This document shows, piece after piece, positions 16,431 through 25,857 of a stretch of DNA of 64,000 nt. A program made the position numbers and the translations under genes. Below the pieces are notes generated by a model. That model was not told the origin of the DNA. It saw nothing but the letters and a program-made list of their open reading frames with translations, and did no database searches. Every line of letters starts with the position of its first letter. Position 1 is the first letter of the stretch. This stretch comes from Oscillospiraceae bacterium (lineage in GTDB: Bacteria; Bacillota; Clostridia; Christensenellales; Aristaeellaceae), in contig JAISZG010000074.1 in assembly GCA_031269355.1 (NCBI GenBank), positions 102,711-166,710 of the forward strand. Direction: 5' to 3'.

Positions 16431-17117
16431 TTACGCATAATCATTAAAGCGCGTCCATGGATCACGATTGGGCATAGGCGCGCTGAACCGCATTTCCTCC
16501 TTGCGCGTCGGATGGGTCAATATCAATTCATATCCCCATAAAGCTATCTGCTGACCGGGCTTTCCCGCGCCGTAGCGCGCGTCGCCCCACAGCGGATATC
16601 CGGCGTGCGCGAGCTGCACTCGAATTTGATGCGAACGCCCCGTCTCCAGCTCAATTTCAACCAACGACAGCGGCTCAATATAATCGGTGAACCGCAGCGG
16701 TTCATATCGCAGAACAGCGGCGCGAGCGCCCGGTGCGTTCGCGTCGACGACGGACACGGTATTCGATCGAGTATCCTTATATAAATAATCCCTTAGCGTT
16801 CCCGCGCCGTCGATCCGGCCGCGAGCAACCGCGCGGTATATGCGCCTCATGCTATGCGCGCGAAGCTGTTCGCTAAGACGTGCCGCCGCCTTCGATGTTT
16901 TCGCGAACGCGACGACGCCGCCCACCGGGCGATCCATTCGATGCACAAGCCCCAAATATGCCGCGCCGGGCTTGCTATACCGCTCGATCAAATAATTTCT
17001 TAATATAGTCAAAAGATCGTCGTCGCCCGATTCATCCGCCTGAACGGGCATATTTGTCGGCTTCAACGCGATAAGCAAATGATTATCTTCATATAATATA
17101 TTTGGCGCATCCGTCAT
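16431..17117 (-). CDS. RluA-family RNA pseudouridine synthase
   Basis: Enzyme of 228 residues that isomerises uridine to pseudouridine in RNA. The catalytic motif is LGLVHRMDRPVGGVVAFAKTSKAA, with the Asp of HRMDR as nucleophile. ETGRSHQIRVQLAHAGYPLWGD near the C-terminus is a second family signature. There is no S4 domain. The start ATG overlaps the methyltransferase stop by four bases, so these two probable RNA-modification genes are coupled downstream of ileS. The exact RNA target cannot be read from sequence. Confidence 0.9.
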   Translation of the reverse strand: MTDAPNILYEDNHLLIALKPTNMPVQADESGDDDLLTILRNYLIERYSKPGAAYLGLVHRMDRPVGGVVAFAKTSKAAARLSEQLRAHSMRRIYRAVARGRIDGAGTLRDYLYKDTRSNTVSVVDANAPGARAAVLRYEPLRFTDYIEPLSLVEIELETGRSHQIRVQLAHAGYPLWGDARYGAGKPGQQIALWGYELILTHPTRKEEMRFSAPMPNRDPWTRFNDYA

Positions 17118-17983
17118 TCAGCTGCGCCTTTCGCCGTCCAGCGTCCGGACGAGCCGCACGGAAGCACTCCGCCCGAGCTAACGGGCAGCGCCAGTTCCTG
17201 TGCGTGCGCGATCCCCGGTATACCGCTTAGCGCGCGAGAGAGCACGTTCGACAATACGGAAGGCGCAAGGCCGGTCGTATAGCTGTTGATCAGGAAGAAC
17301 AACGGTTCTCCGCTCATAAGCTTGGCGCACGCCTCTACAAGGCGATACACGTCGCGCTCAATCTTCCATACCTCGCCGCCCGGTCCGCGCCCATAGGAAG
17401 GGGGATCCATCAATATGGCGTCGTACGAGCGACCGCGACGTATCTCGCGCTCTACGAACGCGAGCGCGTCGTCGACGATCCAGCGCGCGTTCATATTCGG
17501 CAGTCCGGATAGCGCGTAATTCGCGCGCGCCCATTGCGTCATACCCTTCGCCGCGTCCACATGGGTAACCGTCGCTCCGGCGGCGGCGCACGCGAGAGTC
17601 GCGCCCCCCGTATACGCGAACAGGTTAAGAACGCTGATCGGGCGCGACGCCGCGCGGATCAGCTCCGACATCCAATCCCAATTCGCCGCTTGTTCCGGGA
17701 ACAACCCAGTATGCTTAAAACCGGTCGGGCGCACATAAAACCGCAGCGCGCCGTATCTCATTTCCCAGCGATCAGGAATCGCGCGGCGGAATTCCCAATG
17801 CCCGCCGCCGGCGTCGCTACGGATATACGCGGCGTCCGCGCTCCGCCATTGATCCGGGCGTGCGGGCGGCCATATCGCCTGAGGATCTGGGCGCTCAAGC
17901 GTCACGGCGCCCCAGCGTTCCAGCTTCGCGCCGCCGCCGGTATCCAGCACTTCATAATCGTTCCATCCGCCGCTTATAAACAT
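17114..17983 (-). CDS. Class I SAM-dependent methyltransferase, RlmI/RlmK-like
   Basis: Protein of 289 residues. A Rossmann-type SAM site is formed by VLNLFAYTGGATLACAAAG and THVDAAKGM; the catalytic-type motif is MDPPSYGRG. These match PF10672-type 23S rRNA cytosine-C5 methyltransferase relatives, though the PUA domain of RlmI is missing. The ATG at 17983 lies one base after the ileS stop; a TTG at 17998 inside ileS is an alternative. A role in rRNA methylation is likely from family and from the adjacent pseudouridine synthase, but the target is not established. Confidence 0.85.
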   Translation of the reverse strand: MFISGGWNDYEVLDTGGGAKLERWGAVTLERPDPQAIWPPARPDQWRSADAAYIRSDAGGGHWEFRRAIPDRWEMRYGALRFYVRPTGFKHTGLFPEQAANWDWMSELIRAASRPISVLNLFAYTGGATLACAAAGATVTHVDAAKGMTQWARANYALSGLPNMNARWIVDDALAFVEREIRRGRSYDAILMDPPSYGRGPGGEVWKIERDVYRLVEACAKLMSGEPLFFLINSYTTGLAPSVLSNVLSRALSGIPGIAHAQELALPVSSGGVLPCGSSGRWTAKGAAE

Positions 17984-17984
17984 A

Positions 17985-20900
17985 TCACTCGCCGACAAGC
18001 GCGCGCCTTATTATAAGCGCGGCTTTCCCGCCGTTTATATCCACGCTCGCCTCGCTGTCTTCGATCGGCTTAATCGCTACGTCTATCTTTACCCCCAGCA
18101 CGGCGGACATAATCATATCGTACCGCGCGCTTATAGCGGCGGCCAGCTTTTGATCGCATACGATTTCGATTTCGATTCGATCCGTCACATCAAAGCCCAT
18201 ATCCTTGCGGGTAGTTTGGATCTTGCTTATCAGTTCGCGGGCGTATCCTTCCTCGATAAGCTCCGGCGTGAGGTTCGTATCGAGCGCGACGGTTACCCCG
18301 CCGTCCGATTCCGATATATATCCCGGCGCGCGCGCCGTTTCGATAAGCAGATCGTCCCTGCCCAGCTCGACGGTTTCGCCTTCAAATTCGAATTGGAACG
18401 CCTCGCCCCTGCCAAGCGTTTCCACAACGGCGCCGCCGTCGGCTCTCTCAAGCGCTCCGCGAAGCGCGCCTATCCTTTTACCGAACCTGGGGCCGAGGGT
18501 TCGCAGCTGCGGCTTTATTTTATAGGCGACAAACGAGCGCGCGTCCTCCACGAACTCGATGCGCTTAACGTTCAGCTCTTCTTTCGCAAGCTCAGCGAAC
18601 GCGTCGGAAAGCTTGATCCCCTGCGCGTACAGCGCGGCGATCGGCTGGCGCACCTTTATGCCGGCCGCGCTCCTGCACGCGCGGCCAAGCTGCACCATAC
18701 GGATAAGCGAATCCATATCCGCCTCGAGCGCGGGATCGATCAGCGTATCATCCGCCGCCGGAAAGTCTGTCAGATGCACGCTTTCGGGAGCGGCGGGATC
18801 GTGCGCGCGGACGAGATTCTGATACAGCGCCTCCGCCATAAACGGCATGAACGGCGCGATGAGCCGCGCAAGCGTCGAGAGCGTCGAATGCAGCGTCGCG
18901 AACGCGGCTTCTTTATCGGCGTGCATGCCCTTTCCCCAAAAACGCTCGCGGCTGCGCCGGACGTACCAATTCGAAAGCTCATCTACGAACGCGGATATAG
19001 AGCGCGCGCTTTCGACCGCCCGTTCCTGCTCGAGATTCTCGTCGACTTTCTTTACAAGCGTGTTGAGCTTTGAGAGCAGCCATCGGTCAATCGCGGCCAG
19101 AGACGCGATATTCAGCGGCCGCTTAATGGGATCGAAGCCATCGATATTCGCGTACAGCACGAAGAACGCGTATGTATTCCACAGCGTGCCCATGAACTTG
19201 CGCTGAACTTCCTCAACCATATCCTTTGAAAATCTGCTGGGAAGCCATGGCGCGCCGTTCACATAAAAATACCAGCGCACCGCGTCCGCGCCGACCGCCT
19301 CGAGTATTTCTTTAGGTTTGATTACATTACCTTTATGCTTAGACATCTTTTGCCCGTTCTTATCCTGCACATGACCTAGCACCAGGCAGGTTTCAAACGG
19401 CGCGCGGTCGAACAGAAGCGTGCCTATCGCGAGCAGCGTATAGAACCAGCCGCGAGTTTGGTCGACCGCCTCGCAGATAAACTGCGCGGGAAACCGATTC
19501 TCGAACAATTCTTTATTTTCAAATGGATAATGCCACTGCGCGAAGGGCATCGATCCGCTGTCGTACCAGCAATCGATAACCTCCTTGACGCGACGCATCG
19601 CTCCGCCGCACGCCGGGCATTCGATTTCAACCGCGTCGATATACGGGCGATGCAGCTCGATATCCTCGGGCACATCCCTGCCCAGCCTGCGCAATTCCTC
19701 AATCGAGCCTATCACGTGGATATGTCCGCACGCGCACGTCCACACCGGCAGCGGCGTGCCCCAATAGCGCTCGCGCGACAATCCCCAGTCGATCACGTTC
19801 TCTATGAAGTTACCCATCCGGCCTTCTTTTATATTGTCGGGAAGCCAGCGCACCGAGCGATTCGCGCGCATCAGCCCGTCGCGCACCGCCGTCATGCGGA
19901 TGAACCATGTCGGGCGCGAGTAATACAAAAGCGGCGTATCGCACCGCCAGCAGAACGGATAATCGTGCGTATATGGAATCACCGAGAACAGCAGCCCGCG
20001 CCTGCGCAGATCTCCAATAATAAGCGGGTCGGCATCCTTCACGAATATTCCCGCCCACGGCGTATCCTTCGTCATGCGCCCCTGCGTATCCACGCGCTGC
20101 AGCAGCGGCAGGCCGTACGCCCGGCCTACGCGCGCGTCGTCCTCGCCGAACGCCGGAGCGATATGCACTATGCCGGAGCCGTCCTCCAGCGTTACATATG
20201 TATCCGCGACGACAAAGTGCGCGGGTTTGGAAAGCTCCGCGCTGTACAGCGGAATATAGCGCGTGCCCTTAAGCTGCTCGCCCTGCTGCTCGCGCTCTAT
20301 CGTATACCCTTCGCCAAGCACGCTGTCTGCAAGCGCCTTAGCCAGTATCAGCCGTTCGCCCTTCCAGGATACGGTAGCGTATGTTTCGTTTGGATGCACG
20401 CACAGCGCGAGGTTGCTCGGCAGCGTCCAGGGCGTCGTAGTCCACGCGAGCAGCGACGTTCCAGGCTCGTCCGCCAGCGGGAAGCGAACCATAACGGAAT
20501 TATCCGTAACCTCCTTATACCCCTGCGCCACCTCGTGGCTTGAAAGCGCGGTGCCGCATCGCGGGCAGTAGGGCACGCTTTTCGCGCCTTGATAGAGCAG
20601 CCCCTTCTCGTGGATCTTCTTCAGCGACCACCATATTGATTCAATATAATTATTTTCATATGTAACATACGGGTGATCCATATCAACCCAGAAGGCGACC
20701 TCGTCGCTCATTTCCTTCCAGTCTGATAAATATTTCCAAACCGACTGCTTGCACGCGTGGATGAACGGCTCGATGCCGTAGGATTCAATCTGCTCCTTGC
20801 CATCCAGGCGCAGCTGTTTTTCCACCTCTATTTCTACGGGGAGGCCGTGCGTATCCCAGCCCGCTTTGCGCAGCACGTCGCAGCCTTTCATAGTGCGGTA

Positions 20901-21110
20901 TCTGGGGATTAAATCTTTATAGGCGCGCGTGATAACGTGCCCGATATGCGGCTGCCCGTTCGCGGTAGGGGGGCCGTCGTAGAACGTATAGGTGGGGCCG
21001 CCCTTGCGGAATGTCATATATCGCTCAAAAATGCGGCGCGTTTTCCAGAAATCCATGATTTCCATTTCGCGGGCGCGGAAGTTCAAATCGGTGGTTACCG
21101 GTTGAAACAT
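17985..21110 (-). CDS. ileS: Isoleucyl-tRNA synthetase
   Basis: Class I synthetase of 1041 residues that charges tRNA-Ile. The HIGH motif appears as QPHIGHVITRAYKD and the KMSKS loop as QKMSKHKGN; the editing (CP1) domain and the anticodon-binding domain are present. The N-terminus (DFWKTRRIFERYM, YDGPPTANGQPHIGH) and length are those of type 2 IleRS, the form associated with reduced mupirocin sensitivity. The ATG at 21110 follows GAGGAG at eight bases; a GTG six bases earlier abuts the site. It leads an operon with the methyltransferase and pseudouridine synthase. Confidence 0.97.
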   Translation of the reverse strand: MFQPVTTDLNFRAREMEIMDFWKTRRIFERYMTFRKGGPTYTFYDGPPTANGQPHIGHVITRAYKDLIPRYRTMKGCDVLRKAGWDTHGLPVEIEVEKQLRLDGKEQIESYGIEPFIHACKQSVWKYLSDWKEMSDEVAFWVDMDHPYVTYENNYIESIWWSLKKIHEKGLLYQGAKSVPYCPRCGTALSSHEVAQGYKEVTDNSVMVRFPLADEPGTSLLAWTTTPWTLPSNLALCVHPNETYATVSWKGERLILAKALADSVLGEGYTIEREQQGEQLKGTRYIPLYSAELSKPAHFVVADTYVTLEDGSGIVHIAPAFGEDDARVGRAYGLPLLQRVDTQGRMTKDTPWAGIFVKDADPLIIGDLRRRGLLFSVIPYTHDYPFCWRCDTPLLYYSRPTWFIRMTAVRDGLMRANRSVRWLPDNIKEGRMGNFIENVIDWGLSRERYWGTPLPVWTCACGHIHVIGSIEELRRLGRDVPEDIELHRPYIDAVEIECPACGGAMRRVKEVIDCWYDSGSMPFAQWHYPFENKELFENRFPAQFICEAVDQTRGWFYTLLAIGTLLFDRAPFETCLVLGHVQDKNGQKMSKHKGNVIKPKEILEAVGADAVRWYFYVNGAPWLPSRFSKDMVEEVQRKFMGTLWNTYAFFVLYANIDGFDPIKRPLNIASLAAIDRWLLSKLNTLVKKVDENLEQERAVESARSISAFVDELSNWYVRRSRERFWGKGMHADKEAAFATLHSTLSTLARLIAPFMPFMAEALYQNLVRAHDPAAPESVHLTDFPAADDTLIDPALEADMDSLIRMVQLGRACRSAAGIKVRQPIAALYAQGIKLSDAFAELAKEELNVKRIEFVEDARSFVAYKIKPQLRTLGPRFGKRIGALRGALERADGGAVVETLGRGEAFQFEFEGETVELGRDDLLIETARAPGYISESDGGVTVALDTNLTPELIEEGYARELISKIQTTRKDMGFDVTDRIEIEIVCDQKLAAAISARYDMIMSAVLGVKIDVAIKPIEDSEASVDINGGKAALIIRRALVGE

Positions 21111-21160
21111 GGGCACAACTCCTCACTTGGTTGGCTTGCGCGGCGGGCGGAATATCGGAT

Positions 21161-21189
21161 ATTATAACAGTTGGTTTGTAAGATGTAAA
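21161..21189 (-). promoter_or_regulatory. Promoter of ileS
   Basis: On the minus strand TTTACA (21184-21189) and TATAAT (21161-21166) are separated by 17 bases, about 50 bases before the ileS start. No T-box signature was seen between promoter and gene, and the space is too short for one. Confidence 0.7.
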
Positions 21190-21278
21190 GGAGTGTAAAA
21201 TCCTCATATATTATAATCATTATAAATATAATTAATTATTCATGGTGAGCGATTCGGTTATATATCGGGGCGCAACTG

Positions 21279-21917
21279 TCAGCTTGCCGTGAAATATACC
21301 AGCCCGCCCCTCAACCGGGTAGACAGATACCATAGCCCCAGATCGAAACATATCTCCGCGCCTTCGTCGCTGGCGCGGGCGTACAGGCTTGAATCGCTTA
21401 TGTCGGCGCCCACGATAGTGATCCAATGCCAGCTCTGTATATTTTTCACGCGCCCTTTCGCAAGGTTCAAAAAGGCAACCGGGCAATCTGCGTCAAGGCC
21501 TTCGCGCACAAACCTCGCAAGCTCGGCCACGGGCGGGCGATCGCCGCGCGTGTTCCCTCGCGCTTCAAACACATGCGCTTTAAGCGAAAGCCCGCGGCTC
21601 GCGGCGAAGGATTCCACACCGCCGGTGAACATCTCCACCCGGCTCAATCCCATAAACCTTGGCGTGACGAACTCATACACAGCTTCCATATGGGCGGAAA
21701 ATTGAGTTTTACACATTTCCTCGCCGGCGTACAGCGCGCGCAGCGCCTGTTGGGTCAAGGCCAGATAAGCCGTCAAGTTAGCGGCGCAGGTAGGGCCGCA
21801 GCCCGACATGCGGCGGCGCCTGTCGGCATACCATTTCTGATCGCCGCCAAAGCTGGTGCGCCGCAACGCTTCTTCCCTAATAGCTAAAACATCCGAATGC
21901 AATATCGAAACGTTCAT
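21279..21917 (-). CDS. C39-like cysteine-peptidase-fold protein
   Basis: Protein of 212 residues. The segment MSGCGPTCAANLTAYLAL has the pattern of the active-site Cys helix of C39-type papain-fold proteins. QSWHWITIVGAD near residue 165 supplies the His strand, followed by Asp. There is no signal peptide, membrane span or ABC transporter domain, so it would be a cytoplasmic cysteine hydrolase or relative. GAGGCG precedes the ATG. It is followed by AT-rich DNA and the ileS promoter. The substrate is unknown. Confidence 0.65.
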   Translation of the reverse strand: MNVSILHSDVLAIREEALRRTSFGGDQKWYADRRRRMSGCGPTCAANLTAYLALTQQALRALYAGEEMCKTQFSAHMEAVYEFVTPRFMGLSRVEMFTGGVESFAASRGLSLKAHVFEARGNTRGDRPPVAELARFVREGLDADCPVAFLNLAKGRVKNIQSWHWITIVGADISDSSLYARASDEGAEICFDLGLWYLSTRLRGGLVYFTAS

Positions 21918-22140
21918 GCAGCGCCTCGCTTATCTGAATATTCTTCAGCAGTATAGCGCAGCGAACATAAAACATCAAACGGGGCGGCATGGCTGATGGT
22001 AGATTCGCGAAAGATTCCCCCGATTTCGCGGATCAAGTATCGGGCGAATTTATAATACGGCGGCCCAATCTCTATTATAGAGATGGACCGCAATAGCGGC
22101 GGATCGCTTCGCCCGATATATGCCGGTCAAATGAATGCGC

Positions 22141-22184
22141 CGCCCTACTTTGCCGCCTGCGCCGCCCTACTTTGCCGCCTGCGC
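22141..22184. repeat. 22-bp tandem duplication across the lonB stop codon
   Basis: The unit CGCCCTACTTTGCCGCCTGC plus GC occurs twice in a row. The second copy (22163-22184) contains the lonB stop codon and last codons; the first copy lies beyond the gene. Confidence 0.8.
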
Positions 22185-23831
22185 CGCCAGAGGTTCCATC
22201 GGAAGAATCTTTTCCTCGTGCTCGTGCGCTTGCGTTTCGTTTCCCAGCATCAGCGCTATCGCTTCTTCCAGCTTGTCTATGGGCCGCACCTGAATGCCCA
22301 TATTCTCAAAGCGTTCCTGCCAGTTCGCTCTTGGAATCAGCACTCGCTTCAGCCCGGCGCGCTTGGCGGCCTCTATCTTAGCAGGCACCCCGCCCACGGG
22401 CTTAACATCTCCGCGAACCGATACTTCGCCCGTAAGCGCCGTTTCTCCATCCGCCTGCACGCCGGTCAGCGCGGAGCACGCGGCCACCGCCATAGCTACG
22501 CCGGCGCTTGGTCCGTCAACCGGCATGCCGCCCGGAAAATTTATATGAAGATCGGTATTCGGCGCGCCATAACCCAAAATTCGCAGAAGCGTGGCCACGT
22601 TCTCCGCCGAGCCGCGCGCTGTAGACTTGCGGCGCATGCGATGTCCCTCGCCGCCAAGCTCTTCCTCTTCCACAATGCCGGTTACAGTCACCTTTCCAGT
22701 GCCGGGCATTGCGACAGCTTCTATTTCCATCACCGCGCCTTGATGCGAGCCGTACACCGCAAGCCCGTGCACGCTGCCGACTTCGGATGTGGAACACGCC
22801 AGTTGATCGGGACGAGGAGCGAAATGGCTGGCGTCGGCCACCCACTCGATATCCTCCGCGCGGATTGTGCGCCGCCCTTCTATCTGCGCCAGACCGGCGG
22901 ACATCTGCACTATATTCACGGCGTCGCGTCCGCAGGAGGCGTATCTTCCAACGCGTGAGGCCTGCGCCTCCGCCATATCGTAGCCAGCGCGTTTCGCGGC
23001 ACCTGCGGCAATCTGCGCCACTTCATCCGTTTCAAGCGCGCGGAAGAATATCTCCATACATCTGGATCGCAGCGCGGGCGGGATTGAATCGGGGCCGCGC
23101 GTCGTCGCGCCTATCAGCCGAAAATCGGCGGGCATGCCCTTCTTGAAAATTTCGTGTATGTACTTTGGTACCGCCGAATCTTCCGGGTTATAATAAGCGG
23201 ACTCGAAGCTTACTTTGCGATCTTCCAGCACCTTTAAAAGTTTGTTCATTTGGGTGGGGTGCAGCTCGCCTATTTCATCCAGGAACAGCACTCCGCCGTG
23301 CGCCCGGGTTACCGCGCCGGGCTTGGGCTGAGGAATTCCCTGCACGCCCAGCGGCCCCGCGCCTTGATATATAGGATCGTGAACGCTGCCCAGCAGAGGA
23401 TCGGCTATCGCGCGCTCGTCGAACCGAACGCATGTCGCGTCCATTTCGATAAACGGCGCGTCCGCGCGAAACGGCGTTCCCACGCTCTGCTTCGCGGATT
23501 CAAGCGCGAGCCGCGCGGCGCATGTTTTGCCGACGCCGGGAGGCCCATATATAAGCACATGCTGCGGATTTGGGCCGTGCAGCAGCACCTTCAGCGCCTT
23601 TATTCCCTCCTGCTGGCCTATGATGTCCTCGAACGCCGCCGGGCGCACGCGCTCGGAGAGCGGCTCGCTCAGGCGAATGCTCCTAAGGCGGAGCAGCTTG
23701 TCCATTTCTTTGCCGCCTTCGCGCTTTGCGGCCGGCTGCGCGCGCCGCTGGCTGCGAAGCTGCGTAAAGAAGTAGACGCCTATTATGGTGGTAACGGCGA
23801 GTTGAATAATAACAAGCACGGCACTGAACAT
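22167..23831 (-). CDS. lonB: LonB-type ATP-dependent protease
   Basis: Protein of 554 residues. A single N-terminal membrane anchor (residues 2-22) is followed by an AAA+ domain with Walker A GPPGVGKT (near 96-103) and a Walker B ending FLDEIGELHP. The C-terminal Lon protease domain carries the catalytic serine in GPSAGVAM and the lysine in KPVGGVPAKIEAA. This architecture matches sporulation-associated LonB of Bacillus, which lacks the large LonA N-domain. The ATG at 23831 follows GGGGAGGG; an upstream start at 23855 has no site. LonB is under forespore control in Bacillus; no such promoter was confirmed here. Confidence 0.9.
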   Translation of the reverse strand: MFSAVLVIIQLAVTTIIGVYFFTQLRSQRRAQPAAKREGGKEMDKLLRLRSIRLSEPLSERVRPAAFEDIIGQQEGIKALKVLLHGPNPQHVLIYGPPGVGKTCAARLALESAKQSVGTPFRADAPFIEMDATCVRFDERAIADPLLGSVHDPIYQGAGPLGVQGIPQPKPGAVTRAHGGVLFLDEIGELHPTQMNKLLKVLEDRKVSFESAYYNPEDSAVPKYIHEIFKKGMPADFRLIGATTRGPDSIPPALRSRCMEIFFRALETDEVAQIAAGAAKRAGYDMAEAQASRVGRYASCGRDAVNIVQMSAGLAQIEGRRTIRAEDIEWVADASHFAPRPDQLACSTSEVGSVHGLAVYGSHQGAVMEIEAVAMPGTGKVTVTGIVEEEELGGEGHRMRRKSTARGSAENVATLLRILGYGAPNTDLHINFPGGMPVDGPSAGVAMAVAACSALTGVQADGETALTGEVSVRGDVKPVGGVPAKIEAAKRAGLKRVLIPRANWQERFENMGIQVRPIDKLEEAIALMLGNETQAHEHEEKILPMEPLAAQAAK

Positions 23832-24165
23832 TTGCTTCCCTCCCCTGTAAACCATTGCGGTTGCTGGTAATATATTGCCCTAATCGGAAGATCGATCATA
23901 CGCGTTTCCAATCGATAAAAAAAGAAAATGATTCCAAATGGGCGATTGCTTCGATATGTACCGAATCTCATTTAACTTACCTACTGTTTTGTCGGGGAGT
24001 GTCTATATAGCGAAAGAATATTACATCAATAATCGTTTGTACTATCATAGCATTAGAATGCAACATAAAAATCGTAATGTGAAGCTGGCATAAAAGCCGC
24101 AGTCGGAGTATAATCAATTTGTCCGGGCGCGCATTCGCCACCGTAAACTGCAAGGAGGCCGCGCG
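23832..24165. other. Divergent intergenic region between lonB and the sensor kinase
   Basis: No gene is supported. A candidate promoter for the plus-strand kinase lies at 24086-24114. The left half is AT-rich without clear sites. Confidence 0.5.
24086..24114 (+). promoter_or_regulatory. Candidate promoter of the YesM/YesN-type pair
   Basis: A consensus TATAAT (24109-24114) has TGGCAT 17 bases upstream (24086-24091). The -35 is weak, which would fit activation by a regulator. Confidence 0.4.
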
Positions 24166-25857
24166 ATGCGTTTTGGAAAGCTGAGCGGTCGTGTTTTTCT
24201 GATTGTATTCGCCACTATGCTGGCGTCGCTCGCGATATCAGGATCGGTCTCCTTTTTCACGCTGCTTGAAGCTCAGCGAAGAAGCGGGCGCGACGCGCTG
24301 GAAGACACGCTCTATCAGGTTCGGCTTGATCTGGAGCGCGACTACCAGTCGCTGTTGATGCTGTCGCAAAACATGACCGCCAGCGGACCGATAGGCGGTA
24401 TCGTTCAAGAATATCTGCACGCGCGGGATATGTACGAAAAAGGCGCAACACAGCGAAAGCTGACCAAAACGATGAGCACCTATTCCGGCTTAGCAAGCGA
24501 ATTGGTGATGTACTTCGACATCCGGGAAAACGAGCCAAGTTTTTTTAATTTTCTGCCGGACGCGGAATTCATGCCGGCGGCGCTGTCGGCGTCCATATAT
24601 TCGAACGACGCGCTCACATATTACGCCATCCGCCCCTCGTTCAGCCGCTATTCGAACCGACCCGTGCTGGCGCTATCCAGGGGCGTCGCTTTCGATGATG
24701 ATACCATATACATGATATATATCGAGCAGCAGACGAACGTGCCCGCAGTTATGGAATCCGCGCGCGGAGCGCGGGAAACGCCGCATATTTTTCTGCAATT
24801 GGATATGGAGGGTAGAGTTCAGTACACCAGCGACTCGAAGCGTTTTCCGCCGAACAAGACGATCGCGCTTCCCGGCGGCGCGTTCGGACGGTATCAGGAA
24901 TACTTCTTCGCAAGAACCAACCTGTCGTTCGGTTCTCCGTGCGTACTGCTCTCGCCGATTTCCGCTTACAACCAAAGCGTTAACGTTTGGCTGCGACGCT
25001 CTACGCTTGCGTCGGTGATCATCGCGGGCATCGTGTTTCTGGGCGCGCGCCTGTTATATCGATATGTGTTCGCGGGGCTGCGCGTATTCTCCAACGAAAT
25101 CGACAAAACCATCGCGGGCGGCATGGAACCGTCCGCGTGGCGAACCGGCATATCCGAGCTGGACGCGCTGCTGGTTCATTTCGATCATATGAAGGCGCGC
25201 ATTAAGGGCATTATGCGCGAGGAGGCGGAGCGGGAGGAACGCCGCCGCGATCAGGAGCGAGAGCGGCTGATATACCAGATCAACCCTCATTTTCTGCTTA
25301 ACACGCTGCATTCGGTGCATTGGCTGGCTGTTATGAACAAGCAGCACGAAATCTCCCGATATATCTCCAACCTCAGCGCCATTCTGTCGTACAGCCTCGG
25401 CAGAACATCGGACGCCCCCACGCTGCGCTCCGAACTATCGATGCTCTCCTTATATTTAGATATAGAACAATGCCGGCATGATTTTTGCGTAAAGCTTGAT
25501 ATAGAGGAAGGCGCGTACCTGGACAGGGAAACGCCCAGGCTTATTCTGCAGCCGATAGTTGAAAACGCCATAGGGCATGGCATGGACGAGGGCGGAACGC
25601 TGCGCATTTGCGTTGGCTGGGATCCCGTGCTGGATATCGCGGAAATCCATATTGAAGACGACGGCGTGGGAATCCCGGAGGAAACGCTATCCCAATTGCG
25701 GGACGCCGACGTGCCCGGCGCGGGCGTCGGGCTGCGCTACGTCCGCGCGATGCTCGGCGGCTGCGCGCCAGGCGCGTCTATCCGCATCGATAGCGAATCT
25801 GGCAGAGGGACGCGAGTAACGCTGCGGCTGCCCTTCGACAGGAGGCGTACGATATGA
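24166..25857 (+). CDS. YesM-type sensor histidine kinase
   Basis: Membrane kinase of 563 residues. It has a first span near residues 10-30, a large extracellular sensor of about 240 residues, a second span near 280-300, a HAMP-like linker, and a His_kinase domain with the phosphorylated His375 in INPHFLLNTL. The C-terminal ATPase has the N box (QPIVENAIGHG) and G boxes (DDGVGIP, GVGLRYV). AAGGAGG precedes the ATG. It overlaps the response regulator by four bases and sits directly upstream of a sugar ABC transporter, so it probably senses the transported carbohydrate. Confidence 0.93.
   Translation: MRFGKLSGRVFLIVFATMLASLAISGSVSFFTLLEAQRRSGRDALEDTLYQVRLDLERDYQSLLMLSQNMTASGPIGGIVQEYLHARDMYEKGATQRKLTKTMSTYSGLASELVMYFDIRENEPSFFNFLPDAEFMPAALSASIYSNDALTYYAIRPSFSRYSNRPVLALSRGVAFDDDTIYMIYIEQQTNVPAVMESARGARETPHIFLQLDMEGRVQYTSDSKRFPPNKTIALPGGAFGRYQEYFFARTNLSFGSPCVLLSPISAYNQSVNVWLRRSTLASVIIAGIVFLGARLLYRYVFAGLRVFSNEIDKTIAGGMEPSAWRTGISELDALLVHFDHMKARIKGIMREEAEREERRRDQERERLIYQINPHFLLNTLHSVHWLAVMNKQHEISRYISNLSAILSYSLGRTSDAPTLRSELSMLSLYLDIEQCRHDFCVKLDIEEGAYLDRETPRLILQPIVENAIGHGMDEGGTLRICVGWDPVLDIAEIHIEDDGVGIPEETLSQLRDADVPGAGVGLRYVRAMLGGCAPGASIRIDSESGRGTRVTLRLPFDRRRTI

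Noticed and set aside
21110..21230. Possible T-box before ileS
   Set aside because: The distance from promoter to gene is only about 50 bases and no GGTGG-type core is present, unlike the clear T-box before pheS.
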